Source: Clostridia bacterium | GTDB taxonomy: Bacteria; Bacillota; Clostridia; Peptostreptococcales; Acidaminobacteraceae | Reading direction: 5' to 3' | Assembly (NCBI GenBank): GCA_016937975.1 | Contig: JAFGVN010000071.1 | Span: 1 to 33,576 of the forward strand | Length of the DNA: 33,576 nt | In this document: positions 17,515-25,872 of the stretch, in pieces | Layout of the letters: each line of letters opens with the position of its first letter | How positions within the stretch are numbered: position 1 is the first letter of the stretch | Program-made: the position numbers and the translations under genes | The notes under the pieces: model-generated | Told to the model about the DNA's origin: nothing | The model's input: only the letters and a program-made list of their open reading frames with translations | Database searches by the model: none

Positions 17515-18245
17515 CTATTTACATATAATTTTCAAAGTAGTCATAAAAAATGCAAATAGATTAACTTCAATTTCTTTGATTTCAATAAATACTATACCGA
17601 AGTTTTTGCAATCAAATATGTATTTGCAATAGTTTGAGATAAAATACAATATTGTATTTTCTTTGGCATAGTCGGCGATGAGAATAACTTTTTTCATTAA
17701 TGATGATCGGTTTATCATCTCAATAAGTCCACGAAATTCACTATAAACTCTATATGCTTGTATAGTCGCATCGAGATACAACTTGTTGCAAATATCGTAA
17801 AGAGCATTAACATGAAGGAAATTACAACCTGTATCGTACTGGTTCATAATTGCAAAAGTCTCTGAATCGGAGGGATCTCTGAAAATTGGGACTTTCGAAC
17901 CATCAACTGCAAGCAATCTGTATCCTCGATATGTTTTATGTTTTGTAAATGTTTTTGTGAACTCCTGAAGCAGAAACAGTAAGCCGGACGGCTTAAGTTT
18001 GTTTCGTTGTTGAATAAGAGCAGATGAAGTAGGTACTGATACATCAAACTTTAAGAACTCCAGCAGGTCCTTGTTTTGTGAACCCGCTCCCATAGTAATG
18101 AGAAGCTCGATTAGGATTCTCAATGAAATTTTTCGATTTCTGGTGAAATCTTTCTTTGGATTATGAACATACTCCTCGCGCATCCAACTAACTTATTAAT
18201 ACATTGGTCTAATTTTTTCTTAATAGATTTAGCATATTCGTTCAA
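17515..18245 (-). pseudogene. IS4-family transposase, frameshifted and truncated
   Basis: DDE transposase remnant. A TTG start at 18245 behind GAGGAGG reads NEYAKSIKKKLDQCINKLVG and then loses frame. The protein resumes near 18183 as EEYVHNPKKDFTRNRKIS, an IS4-type N-terminal signature. The first catalytic Asp is in LLAVDGSKVPI and the second in LIAD. After this Asp the expected RGYE-type sequence is replaced by YAKENTILYF, and the remaining 60 residues match nothing I know. The third catalytic Glu is absent. It is convergent with the IS3 remnant. Confidence 0.8.
17591..17672 (-). repeat. 82-bp inverted-repeat-bounded unit, copy 2
   Basis: On the - strand it begins ACTATGCCAAAG at the catalytic GAC codon of the IS4-type transposase and ends CTTCGGTATAGT. 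The 12-base ends are inverted repeats with two mismatches. It is inverted relative to copy 1 and 114 bases from it. Confidence 0.5.
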
Positions 18246-18329
18246 TTCAGCACCTCCTCAAACACTGTTATTTAAAGGGCTACGCCTCTTTTTTAACGTG
18301 TTTTGTCAAGGAAATTACTGAAAAAAGTC

Positions 18330-18363
18330 AAAAAAAATAGAGCACACATTTTAATGTGAACTC
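18330..18363 (-). terminator. terminator of the Bmp-like lipoprotein gene
   Basis: On the - strand the stem GAG-CACATT/AATGTG-CTC (two-base internal bulges) is followed by TATTTTTTTT. Confidence 0.65.
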
Positions 18364-18395
18364 CATTTACATTATATTTCTTAACTAAATGACAT

Positions 18396-18411
18396 TAGGC
18401 TATTTAGCCTA
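18396..18411. other. 7-base perfect hairpin just after the Bmp-like gene
   Basis: TAGGCTA, a TT loop and TAGCCTA lie 11 bases past the stop codon at 18422. It has no T-run, so it is more likely a 3' end stabiliser than a terminator. Confidence 0.35.
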
Positions 18412-18421
18412 CCTTAGAATT

Positions 18422-20776
18422 TTATTCATATGAACTGTAAATTGGAATAAATAACGAACCATCTTGTATGTCTCTAATTACTTGAATTAATTCATCTAAA
18501 TATTCTTCTGGAATATTACCACTGGTTAAGAATAAAACATCATCATATAAACCATATGAATAGTAGTTCCCTTCAATACCATAGGTAGAAAAATTATCTA
18601 AAATATTAAAGATAATGTATTCATAATCAACTAAGGTAGAAGAAATATAACCTTCTAAAGAGAGACCATGTTCTAAACCGTGTTCAATAAACTTAAGACC
18701 ATTTTCAGAAGCACCTTTTATAAATCCATCATTAGTTTTTTCAGCAACGCCATAGACAATGTCTGCACCATCTGTTTTAAAGGTTGCTGCTGCTTGGTAA
18801 CCGTAATCATAATCATTTTCAGAATCTGCATAATCAAGTAAAATGTTAACTTCAGGATTTGCAGCTAAAGCGCCATTACTATATGCAACTTCAAAGTTCT
18901 TATAATAATCAGCATTATATGCTCCCAAGAAACCGATCACGCCTGTTTCAGTCATCATACCAGATAGATAACCTGCAACATAAGCCAATTCTTCATTGTA
19001 AAATTCAGTAGTAATAATGTTATTTTTTACATCATATAATTCTGAACCGAAATATACAAACTGAATTTCTGGATACATGGTTGCATAGTAATCCAATGCG
19101 TCGATAAGCTCAGGACCATAAACAAATATGATAGATAAACCTTGATCTACTGCTTCCTGAAACATTTCTTCCGGTGGAGTAGTCGCTGTTTCATAAGTTA
19201 ATAGTGGTACATCATAAACAGTAGCAACATCATTTAAACTATCCCAAATTAAGAATGTCTGTTCATCTTGATTGATATCATTTAACGCTATAAATCCCAT
19301 GCTATTAAGTTCTGCACCATAATTATCATAGTCTTCATAACCATAATCATCATAATCATAATCATAATCATAATCATAATCATAAGGATTCATAATGGAA
19401 TCAAAATATGAAATGATTTCATCCACACTCATGTTCGCAATATACGATCTTCCTAAAGTTAAAAGTGATGGAATTGTTGAAGGATCCATACCTAATTCAT
19501 TTTCAAAAACTTTTAAGTCTTTATAAAGTGTATTATAACCTTCATCTTCTATTAAAGTATCTATACCTTGCAATAGGATATCTTTAATAGTTTCTGCCAA
19601 TAACTCTTGATTCTTTAAAGTCCCTGGATTATCCAAATCAATAAAGTTTAACAAGTCTACTTTATCTAAATTTGCATAAGGCATTTCATTATCCTTCAAA
19701 GGCGTAAAATCATAAGTCATTGTAAAATCAAAACCTTGATAATTGAGTTCCAATGCAAATCTTCTAAAAGCATTATCTTCCGTAATATAAATCTTAATAT
19801 CATAACTGTTTAAAATTTCATTGAAGGTTTCATCGTTTTGCATTTCATCTAGCATCAAGTCAGCACTATCCTTGAAATCATCATAGAGTTCTTCCATATA
19901 GGATGTATAGTTTTCTTCGAAATCCATAAGTGCGACTCTGGCATCTTCTATATCCGATCGTGACATCTCAAACAGTTCATAATCTCCTGAGGACTCCAAT
20001 AAATCTAACAAATCATGAGCTAGAGTCACAAGATAATCTCTTAATGCTTCATCATCTTTTGCTGCAGCTACAAGATTGCTGAAAAGTTCTAAATATCCAT
20101 CTGCCGTAAAATCATAGTGATAAACTCGTGCCTTTTCTTCAATGGCATTATCACCTTTACCAAAAGTTAGGGTTTCATCTTTATCATATGTCATACGGTC
20201 TTTCAAATGTGCTTTAATTAAATCTTCATATATATTCTCGTCTACCTTTGCTTCTTCCATTCGTTTTTCATCACAAATTAGCTCAAGGTATTTATTGAAC
20301 TCAATTTCTCCATACGTACTCATTATTTCTTCTGATAATGTATTCATTAGGACTTCTAGATTCATGGTGAATGCTTTATCAAAAAGATTAGGCATTGCAA
20401 GTCCAACTTCTTCACGATTTAGAAACATTAATAATTCCAATAAAGAATAGTCTTTGTAAAATAAGTTAAAACCATATGATAAATCCATATCTTTTAAAGC
20501 TTCACCTTTTTTTACACTTAAATCCACTGACAAACTTATTTCATTTAATAAATCAATCATTTCCTTAGTGACACTCGGATCGTCAATTGTTTTTTGAAAT
20601 GCTTCATAGTTAATATTAAATGCCATGGTGCCTGATATTTGCTGACTATCTACATCCTTGGCAGCCTTTAAACTGTCCATAAAATGATCTTCTGGAGTCT
20701 TTGAAAAGCCTTTATCTTTACATGCTACCATTGTTAATGATAATAATATCATTAAAGTTACTATAATTTTCTTCAT
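18422..20776 (-). CDS. large lipoprotein with C-terminal Bmp/PnrA-like binding domain
   Basis: A 784-residue lipoprotein with a signal ending in LTMVAC (Cys19). Residues 20-470 form an acidic region I do not recognise, with lipoprotein-like beta stretches (SVDLSVKKGEAL, GFDFTMTYDF) and helices. A Tyr/Asp low-complexity linker encoded by a six-base repeat follows. Residues 500-784 match Bmp/PnrA-type basic membrane proteins, which bind nucleosides (SIIFVYGPEL, AYVAGYLSGMMTETGVIGFLGAYN, AATFKTDGADIVYGVAEKTNDG). A strong ribosome site and promoter precede it. No ABC transporter genes adjoin, so a receptor role is as likely as uptake. Usual Bmp proteins are about 350 residues, so the N-terminal extension is unusual. 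Confidence 0.8.
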   Translation of the reverse strand: MKKIIVTLMILLSLTMVACKDKGFSKTPEDHFMDSLKAAKDVDSQQISGTMAFNINYEAFQKTIDDPSVTKEMIDLLNEISLSVDLSVKKGEALKDMDLSYGFNLFYKDYSLLELLMFLNREEVGLAMPNLFDKAFTMNLEVLMNTLSEEIMSTYGEIEFNKYLELICDEKRMEEAKVDENIYEDLIKAHLKDRMTYDKDETLTFGKGDNAIEEKARVYHYDFTADGYLELFSNLVAAAKDDEALRDYLVTLAHDLLDLLESSGDYELFEMSRSDIEDARVALMDFEENYTSYMEELYDDFKDSADLMLDEMQNDETFNEILNSYDIKIYITEDNAFRRFALELNYQGFDFTMTYDFTPLKDNEMPYANLDKVDLLNFIDLDNPGTLKNQELLAETIKDILLQGIDTLIEDEGYNTLYKDLKVFENELGMDPSTIPSLLTLGRSYIANMSVDEIISYFDSIMNPYDYDYDYDYDYDDYGYEDYDNYGAELNSMGFIALNDINQDEQTFLIWDSLNDVATVYDVPLLTYETATTPPEEMFQEAVDQGLSIIFVYGPELIDALDYYATMYPEIQFVYFGSELYDVKNNIITTEFYNEELAYVAGYLSGMMTETGVIGFLGAYNADYYKNFEVAYSNGALAANPEVNILLDYADSENDYDYGYQAAATFKTDGADIVYGVAEKTNDGFIKGASENGLKFIEHGLEHGLSLEGYISSTLVDYEYIIFNILDNFSTYGIEGNYYSYGLYDDVLFLTSGNIPEEYLDELIQVIRDIQDGSLFIPIYSSYE
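19351..19385. repeat. hexanucleotide microsatellite
   Basis: CATAAT repeats about 5.8 times in tandem within the Bmp-like gene, encoding alternating Tyr and Asp. Its unit is a multiple of three, so copy-number change would lengthen or shorten the linker without shifting frame. Confidence 0.85.
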
Positions 20777-20800
20777 ATGTTATCCCTCCTGCGATAATTC

Positions 20801-20828
20801 ATTATACCAAAATTTTCAATTTTTGAAA
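20801..20828 (-). promoter_or_regulatory. promoter of the Bmp-like lipoprotein gene
   Basis: On the - strand TTTCAA, a 16-base spacer and a perfect TATAAT (20801-20806) lie 25 bases upstream of the start codon. The -35 region lies within the small palindrome TTTCAAAAATTGAAA. Confidence 0.45.
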
Positions 20829-20870
20829 CTGAAAATGCTAATTTAGCCGTATTTCAGTCTATTTAGCCAT

Positions 20871-20957
20871 CAAGAAATGCACCTACGTTGCTTCCATTCT
20901 ACCTCTCAGTTCAATGGCAACTCAGATTGTTAGCAATCTAATAGGATTAACTCGAAA
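20871..20957 (-). ncRNA. right end / candidate omega RNA scaffold of a TnpB element, copy 1
   Basis: About 85 bases are 93% identical (6 differences) to 33492-33576, and the identity ends abruptly after GCATTTCTTG on the - strand. It covers the last codons and 3' flank of the TnpB remnant. GTTGCCATT pairs with AATGG(AA)GCAAC around a loop, and three of the six differences fall in that loop. In IS200/IS605-type elements this region forms the guide RNA scaffold, with the guide being the flanking DNA; here that would begin GATGGCTAAATAGACTG. Confidence 0.5.
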
Positions 20958-21108
20958 CCCCTTATTCCTCACTAACTCAATTAGCCTGGGAATATTATTT
21001 TCATGTACTGTTTTTCTAAGGATGTTTAAACTGCCATTAATATCCGATTGAACAAGTGTTCTTTTATGTTTTAGGTAATTTTTGACAAATGAAATTTAAT
21101 GAGTTTTT
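20922..21108 (-). pseudogene. TnpB (IS200/IS605-type) C-terminal remnant
   Basis: An open stretch on the - strand reads FVKNYLKHKRTLVQSDINGS, then LNILRKTVHENNIPRLIE and on to NPIRLLTI-stop. The SDINGSLNILRK segment is the TnpB C-terminal signature that carries the last RuvC catalytic Asp. Everything upstream (RuvC-I, RuvC-II, zinc finger) is missing; a stop codon in the same frame limits it at about 21108. It cannot encode an active nuclease. Confidence 0.75.
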
Positions 21109-21163
21109 CCAATCCCTAGACATGCATAACTTATTGTTTATGAAATGTAAAATCCTAAACAAC

Positions 21164-21194
21164 CAAAAAAAACGGACTGATGTCCGTTTTTTTT
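21164..21194. terminator. bidirectional terminator at the 3' end of the aminopeptidase gene
   Basis: A-run, stem CGGAC/GTCCG with loop TGAT, then a T-run. It reads as a terminator on both strands and overlaps the stop region of the aminopeptidase gene. Confidence 0.8.
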
Positions 21195-22413
21195 ATGCAA
21201 AATTACCATTTTTGAAAACAGGTATTTCAGAGCCACTTTCAGTAATTCCGATAATTTCCAAATCTTTTGTACCCACCATGAAATCCACATGGGTCAATGA
21301 ATCATTAGCACCTGCATTTTTTAAGTCATCCTTAGTCATATCTTCTCCACCTTTAATACACGTTGGATAAGCTTTTCCTAAAGCAAAGTGACATGATGCA
21401 TTTTCATCAAATAAAGTATTATAAAATAGAATCTTTTGGTTTGAAATTGGTGAATCATATGGCACTAATGCAACTTCTCCAAGTCTTCTAGCGCCTTCAT
21501 CGGTGTTGAGTAGTTCTTCAAGAACATCTTTTCCTTTTGCTGCATCAAAGGATACAATCAGGCCATCTTTTAATTCAAATTTAAAATTCTCAATTAAGTT
21601 ACCATTGTAATTCAAAGGCATTGAAGCAACAATGGTACCATTTACACCATCAAGCTTTGGCATTGTGAAAACTTCCTCAGTTGGCATATTTGCAACAAAC
21701 ACATGACCTTGAGGAGCTTCATCTCCACCACCAAACCAAATATGTCCCTCTGGCAATTCTACAACAACATCAGTTCCCAATGCATTCTTATAGCGCAATG
21801 CTGTAAATTTGTTTGTATTTAGAAACTCTAACTTTTCATTTAAAGTTCTTTGATGTTCACGCCATGCTTCTACGGGATTTTCCTGATCAACTCTTACAGA
21901 CTTGTAAATTGCTTCCCATAAATTTTCCACAGCTTGCTCTTCTGAAACACCTGGGAATACCTTTTTTGCCCAACTTACAGTTGGAATTGATGCAACACAC
22001 CAAACATTTTTATTGCTCATCATACGAGAACGGTAATATTCCAGTGCAATGCTACCCGCTTTATTTGCTCTAGCCAATCTTTTTGGATCCACATCTTTCA
22101 TCAACTCTGGATCACTTGCAGCAATACTTAAAAATGCTGCATCTTGATCAGCATAATGATTAAAATATTGAACGGTCCAATCTGGGAACTCATCAAAGAT
22201 TTCATCATTTGCCATGATATACTTTTGATGTTGAGATTGTTCATCTAACCATCTCATAACAACTTCTCTAGCGCCAGCTTCATAAGCTTTCTTAGCTGCC
22301 AATCTTGCAAAATCTGCACATTCAATTGGCGATGCAATCACCAATGTTTGATTTTCTTGAATATTAATGCCAACTCTTACAAGAAGGTCGGCGTATTTTT
22401 CCATTTTATCCAT
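21193..22413 (-). CDS. M29-family metallo-aminopeptidase
   Basis: A 406-residue cytoplasmic aminopeptidase of the thermophilic M29 type (AmpS/AmpT/PepS). It removes N-terminal residues from peptides using two metal ions. The N-terminal Rossmann-like half is typical (QENQTLVIASPIECADFARL). The metal ligands expected for the family are visible: the Glu pair of MPTEEVFTMPK, Glu in RRLGEVALVP, His in ASCHFALGKAYP, and the His-x-Asp of LTHVDFMVG. Length is normal and the gene looks intact. GGGGGAG precedes the ATG. It is a single-gene unit. Confidence 0.95.
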   Translation of the reverse strand: MDKMEKYADLLVRVGINIQENQTLVIASPIECADFARLAAKKAYEAGAREVVMRWLDEQSQHQKYIMANDEIFDEFPDWTVQYFNHYADQDAAFLSIAASDPELMKDVDPKRLARANKAGSIALEYYRSRMMSNKNVWCVASIPTVSWAKKVFPGVSEEQAVENLWEAIYKSVRVDQENPVEAWREHQRTLNEKLEFLNTNKFTALRYKNALGTDVVVELPEGHIWFGGGDEAPQGHVFVANMPTEEVFTMPKLDGVNGTIVASMPLNYNGNLIENFKFELKDGLIVSFDAAKGKDVLEELLNTDEGARRLGEVALVPYDSPISNQKILFYNTLFDENASCHFALGKAYPTCIKGGEDMTKDDLKNAGANDSLTHVDFMVGTKDLEIIGITESGSEIPVFKNGNFA

Positions 22414-22554
22414 AAGTCTCCCCCTTTATTTAGGATATCTCCAATACTATGTTATCATAAATCTAATAATCTAAAAAAAAATTTTTCGTAATATTTAAAA
22501 GATTCTATTGCTTAAATTGGAAATATTAGGGTAAATAATTTTTGGGAGGTTCTC

Positions 22555-24327
22555 ATGATGAAAACATACGAACTACTATTAGAAGAATGTCAAACCAATA
22601 TTCAAATGGGTAATTATCATGCAGCTATGGCTAAAGCCCATGAAATCTTGGATTTTTATGAAACTCACCATTTAGAAGATGAAATTTTCAATGTCTTTCA
22701 GAATGTAGAAAAGCTTTTTGCTAATACACCGGATGCCATTTTATACATCACATATATGCAGCGACTTATAAAAATTCTAAAAGAGAAAAAGAGATACAAA
22801 GCATTAGTCAATGCCATGTATTATCTTTCAGTTGATCTCATTGCCAGTAAGAATTACACCTTTGCTGAACTTTATCTAGCAGAAGCTCTTGGTATTGCCA
22901 AAATAAACAAATTTTATGACAGTGAAGCCGATTTATACAATGGATATGGTAATCTCCATGAAATTCAAGAAGAAAATCATGAAGCATTAAAAAACTACAT
23001 GCATGCTTACAATTTAGCATTGGAACATGAATATGAAGCTGGTAAAAGATTTACACACAATATAGGCTATGCATACAAAAAAATAGGTAATTACTCTAAA
23101 GCCTTACATTTTTTAACTTTATGTGTTCACTATCTTTCTACAACCAATATGACAGGTAGATTAGCCAATGCATACAATGAATTAGGAAACACATTCATGC
23201 TTTCAGGTATATATCACAAAGCCCATGAAGCGCTAAATGAAGGTAGACGTTTGTCCGTAGAATCCAAAAGTAATTCCTTTCTCAAGGAAAATTACTTGTT
23301 TACAAGTAAACTCTATGAAGAGGAAAACAATTATGAGAAAGCCTTTGAATTTCTGAAAAAACACCATGATATTTTAGAAACTTTAAATATAGAAAAGCAA
23401 AACAAAGAGATTGTTAAGCTCCTTTTGAGTGAGCAAATTCATAATAAAGAAGCAGAAAATGAAGTCATTATGCAAAAAAATATGGAATTAGAAGCTTACA
23501 GTAAGGCACTCAATGACTCTAACGAACAATTAACAGCAACACTCAATGCTATGGAACAAATGCAATTAAAAGTATTGCAATCCGAAAAAAACGCAAGTTT
23601 TAACCGCATGATGGTTGGCATTTCACACCAATTAAATACTTCTTTATCCAATATTACATTAATGTCTTCTCAAATTCTAAATGAGAATACTAAAATATCT
23701 GAGAAATTTAAAGGTGGCGATTTAACAAGAAAAGACCTGTTTACATGTATCGATCAAGTTAGAGAGAGTGCAGAGCTTATATATTTCAGCACAAAAAAAA
23801 TAACTCATTTCGTAGATAAAATTAAATCTTCCAATACCACATTAGATGATTTAAGTTCAACAGGTTCCATAAAAGTCATTCTAGATGAACTCAATGAACA
23901 TTATCAAAAGCAAGCTCAACAGAATAAATGTAAAATTGTTATTAATATTCAAGAAGATTTACCAAATATAATGGGCTACAACATCTTTAAGAACCTTTTA
24001 TTCCAGTTAATGGACAACGCCCTAAAATATGCATTTCAAAATACGGAAGACAATAAAATTGAAATTAGAATCCATCACAATAGCAAAGGTAGGCTTGTGG
24101 TTACCTTTAAGGACAATGGCATCGGTATTGAGGAAACAATACTTCATAGGATTTTTGATCCGTTCTATACCACAAATATGGGGTATGATGGTGGCGATGG
24201 ATTAGGATTGTACCTTTTACAAAGAACAGTTGAAGATATCTTTGAGGGCAATATTCAATGTGAATCCTCAAAAAATATGGGTACTACATTTATGATTGAA
24301 TTAGGAAACCATTCCTTTGTCTTATAA
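22555..24327 (+). CDS. soluble TPR-repeat sensor histidine kinase
   Basis: A 590-residue cytoplasmic protein. Residues 1-290 hold about six tetratricopeptide-like helical repeats (NYHAAMAKAHEIL, NYTFAELYLAEALGIA, NHEALKNYMHAYNLALE, NYSKALHFLTLCV, IYHKAHEALNEGRRLS, NYEKAFEFLKKHHDIL). A coiled coil runs about 295-350. The dimerisation segment carries the phosphoacceptor (MMVGISHQLNTSLSNI), and the GHKL ATPase has an N box (LMDNALKYAF), DNGIGI, FDPFYTT and GLGLYLL. No membrane helix is present, so the TPRs probably sense a cytoplasmic protein or peptide. No response regulator is adjacent. GGGAGG lies five bases before the ATG. Confidence 0.92.
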   Translation: MMKTYELLLEECQTNIQMGNYHAAMAKAHEILDFYETHHLEDEIFNVFQNVEKLFANTPDAILYITYMQRLIKILKEKKRYKALVNAMYYLSVDLIASKNYTFAELYLAEALGIAKINKFYDSEADLYNGYGNLHEIQEENHEALKNYMHAYNLALEHEYEAGKRFTHNIGYAYKKIGNYSKALHFLTLCVHYLSTTNMTGRLANAYNELGNTFMLSGIYHKAHEALNEGRRLSVESKSNSFLKENYLFTSKLYEEENNYEKAFEFLKKHHDILETLNIEKQNKEIVKLLLSEQIHNKEAENEVIMQKNMELEAYSKALNDSNEQLTATLNAMEQMQLKVLQSEKNASFNRMMVGISHQLNTSLSNITLMSSQILNENTKISEKFKGGDLTRKDLFTCIDQVRESAELIYFSTKKITHFVDKIKSSNTTLDDLSSTGSIKVILDELNEHYQKQAQQNKCKIVINIQEDLPNIMGYNIFKNLLFQLMDNALKYAFQNTEDNKIEIRIHHNSKGRLVVTFKDNGIGIEETILHRIFDPFYTTNMGYDGGDGLGLYLLQRTVEDIFEGNIQCESSKNMGTTFMIELGNHSFVL

Positions 24328-24356
24328 AAAGACATCCGCTTATCGGATGTCTTCTT
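24326..24356. terminator. bidirectional terminator overlapping a stop codon
   Basis: A 9-base stem, GACATCCG/CGGATGTC with T-rich flanks (24331-24351), serves the TPR kinase (+) and DUF2779 (-) genes. It contains the DUF2779 stop codon. Confidence 0.8.
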
Positions 24357-25773
24357 TTAATTTTTGATATATTTTTACCATAGCTAGAGTATCTAAGGAA
24401 CAATAATCCCATAAATCTTTTAATGTCTCCTTGTTCACAGCATCAGGATTTCGATTTAAGTCACGATAGGTTGTCATTGCCATCAAACCATTCTGTATCG
24501 TTAATGTATTGTAATCTAGATTCTTATCCATTGGAAATAAGGCAGGCAACACATTTTTTATAGAATACTTTCCCTTCATGTCATTTAAATAATACCACTT
24601 TTTTTCAAAGGGGACTTCTAAATCATAAATATGATCATGTCTTATCATTAAATCTTTCGATAAATCTACAAACAAATTGGCTAAGTTTTTGATCACGCGT
24701 TTTTCATAGCTCATGTTATAAGCGATAATTTGTACGTTTTCCGGAATATCGTGTATGAGCTGTTCTGCTAAAGCTCTTCTGGGATCTTCCCCAGGTTTCC
24801 CTAGGAAACCCTTTTGTGTAAGGGTTTCATTTAAAATGTGAATGGAATATTGAAATGGAATCTCTGTATAAGGACTTGTTCGGTTGAACGGTGGTAATAT
24901 GTCTCTAAAAGATTCAAAGTCTAAAAAGTAAAGTGGCAATTTAAAGATCTTAAGGTAATCCCGTATCATTTTATGGTCAACAATTGCAATATTCCTTTTT
25001 AAGCATTCTATTTGAATACGTTGATTTTTCCCATATGCCCTGCTATCTTCTATCATATGCATTTGTTGAATTCCATTATGAAACAGTTCATATAATTCAC
25101 TTTTATGAAGTCCTGCTAATTCAAAAATACTGTTTTCATCTGCTTTATAACAATCTGCCTTATAAGGACACTCAATAAATTCTGCGCTGCTTTCACAATG
25201 TAATCCTATATCAATGTGAGGTAAATCGAGTAATAAAGTATTTCTCATTTTCAGTACAATAGATGGTTTTATATTAATGAGGTCCCGATCGACAGGCTGA
25301 ATCAGCAGAAGCTTTTCTGCTTTAATTTTACCTGTTCTCAGATAATTTTTATTCACATAAATTAAATAACTTTTAACAGGCATCTTAAGTTGTTTTTCCA
25401 TGATGTGTTTGTTAAAGCTTAATTCCAAAAGAAATCTTTTGGATAACTTTGTGCTGGCTTTAACATCATATACATGATAAGTGTTATTCTTTACCACCAT
25501 GAAATCATATTGCACAAAAATATCCTCTTTTACAAAACAAGGATTATATATGATACTATGATTTTCATTGAGATATTGCTTTGTAATTTGAGCCATCTTG
25601 TAATATTGACCAGGAAGATTGGGTACTGAAATACTTTCTGGAAACAACTTTTTTACATAGGGATATAGTCGATTTGAGTCCAATCGTTTAATGATTTTAT
25701 TTGATTTTTGTCCTTCATACCACATGTATTTGGGACATTGGTTGAATTGTAGGAATGTTTGTTTTGTAATCAT
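24340..25773 (-). CDS. Cas4/RecB-like nuclease fused to a DUF2779 exonuclease-like domain
   Basis: A 477-residue protein. The N-terminal half looks like a Cas4/RecB-type PD-(D/E)XK nuclease: Cys13 (FNQCPKYMWY), the core YDVKASTKL, QLKMPVKSYLIYV, and a Cys cluster (LHCESSAEFIECPYKADCYK) that could hold an iron-sulfur cluster with Cys13. The C-terminal half is DUF2779, resembling an RNase H-fold DEDD exonuclease (YFLDFESF, IIAYNMSYEKRVI, LWDYCSLDTLAM). A DNA-processing role is inferred from the domains. No CRISPR array or cas genes are in the window. Confidence 0.85.
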   Translation of the reverse strand: MITKQTFLQFNQCPKYMWYEGQKSNKIIKRLDSNRLYPYVKKLFPESISVPNLPGQYYKMAQITKQYLNENHSIIYNPCFVKEDIFVQYDFMVVKNNTYHVYDVKASTKLSKRFLLELSFNKHIMEKQLKMPVKSYLIYVNKNYLRTGKIKAEKLLLIQPVDRDLINIKPSIVLKMRNTLLLDLPHIDIGLHCESSAEFIECPYKADCYKADENSIFELAGLHKSELYELFHNGIQQMHMIEDSRAYGKNQRIQIECLKRNIAIVDHKMIRDYLKIFKLPLYFLDFESFRDILPPFNRTSPYTEIPFQYSIHILNETLTQKGFLGKPGEDPRRALAEQLIHDIPENVQIIAYNMSYEKRVIKNLANLFVDLSKDLMIRHDHIYDLEVPFEKKWYYLNDMKGKYSIKNVLPALFPMDKNLDYNTLTIQNGLMAMTTYRDLNRNPDAVNKETLKDLWDYCSLDTLAMVKIYQKLKEDIR

Positions 25774-25849
25774 AGCAAAGTCCTTTATAATATTATTTTA
25801 ATATTATATCACAGTTTAAAGAAGAAGTAAGTCATACAATCCGTATAAG

Positions 25850-25872
25850 TAAAAAGAAGTGTCTCCACTTCT
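25850..25872 (-). terminator. terminator of the electron-transfer operon
   Basis: Stem AGAAGTG/CACTTCT with a 4-base loop (25855-25872), overlapping the MenA-like stop codon and followed on the - strand by a short T-run. Confidence 0.7.

Larger units (their letters stand above)
16503..18245. mobile_element. insertion-sequence graveyard: IS3-type and IS4-type remnants
   Basis: An IS3-family orfA plus broken orfB on the + strand converges on a broken IS4-family transposase on the - strand. Both transposases end just past the second catalytic Asp, at inverted copies of an 81-82 bp unit. Neither third catalytic residue (Glu) is present and no complete pair of IS ends is visible. The candidate left end of the IS3 remnant lies near 16440-16475. 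The whole is dead unless helped in trans. Confidence 0.75.

Noticed and set aside
17396-17679. Group II intron or IStron at the broken transposases
   Set aside because: No GUGYG-type 5' end, no domain V-like hairpin and no reverse transcriptase. The units are also far too short.
19351-19385. Phase-variation switch
   Set aside because: The repeat unit is six bases, so copy-number changes cannot shift the reading frame; only linker length would vary.
24340-25773. CRISPR Cas4 gene
   Set aside because: No repeat-spacer array and no other cas gene in the window; the fused DUF2779 half is not found in Cas4.
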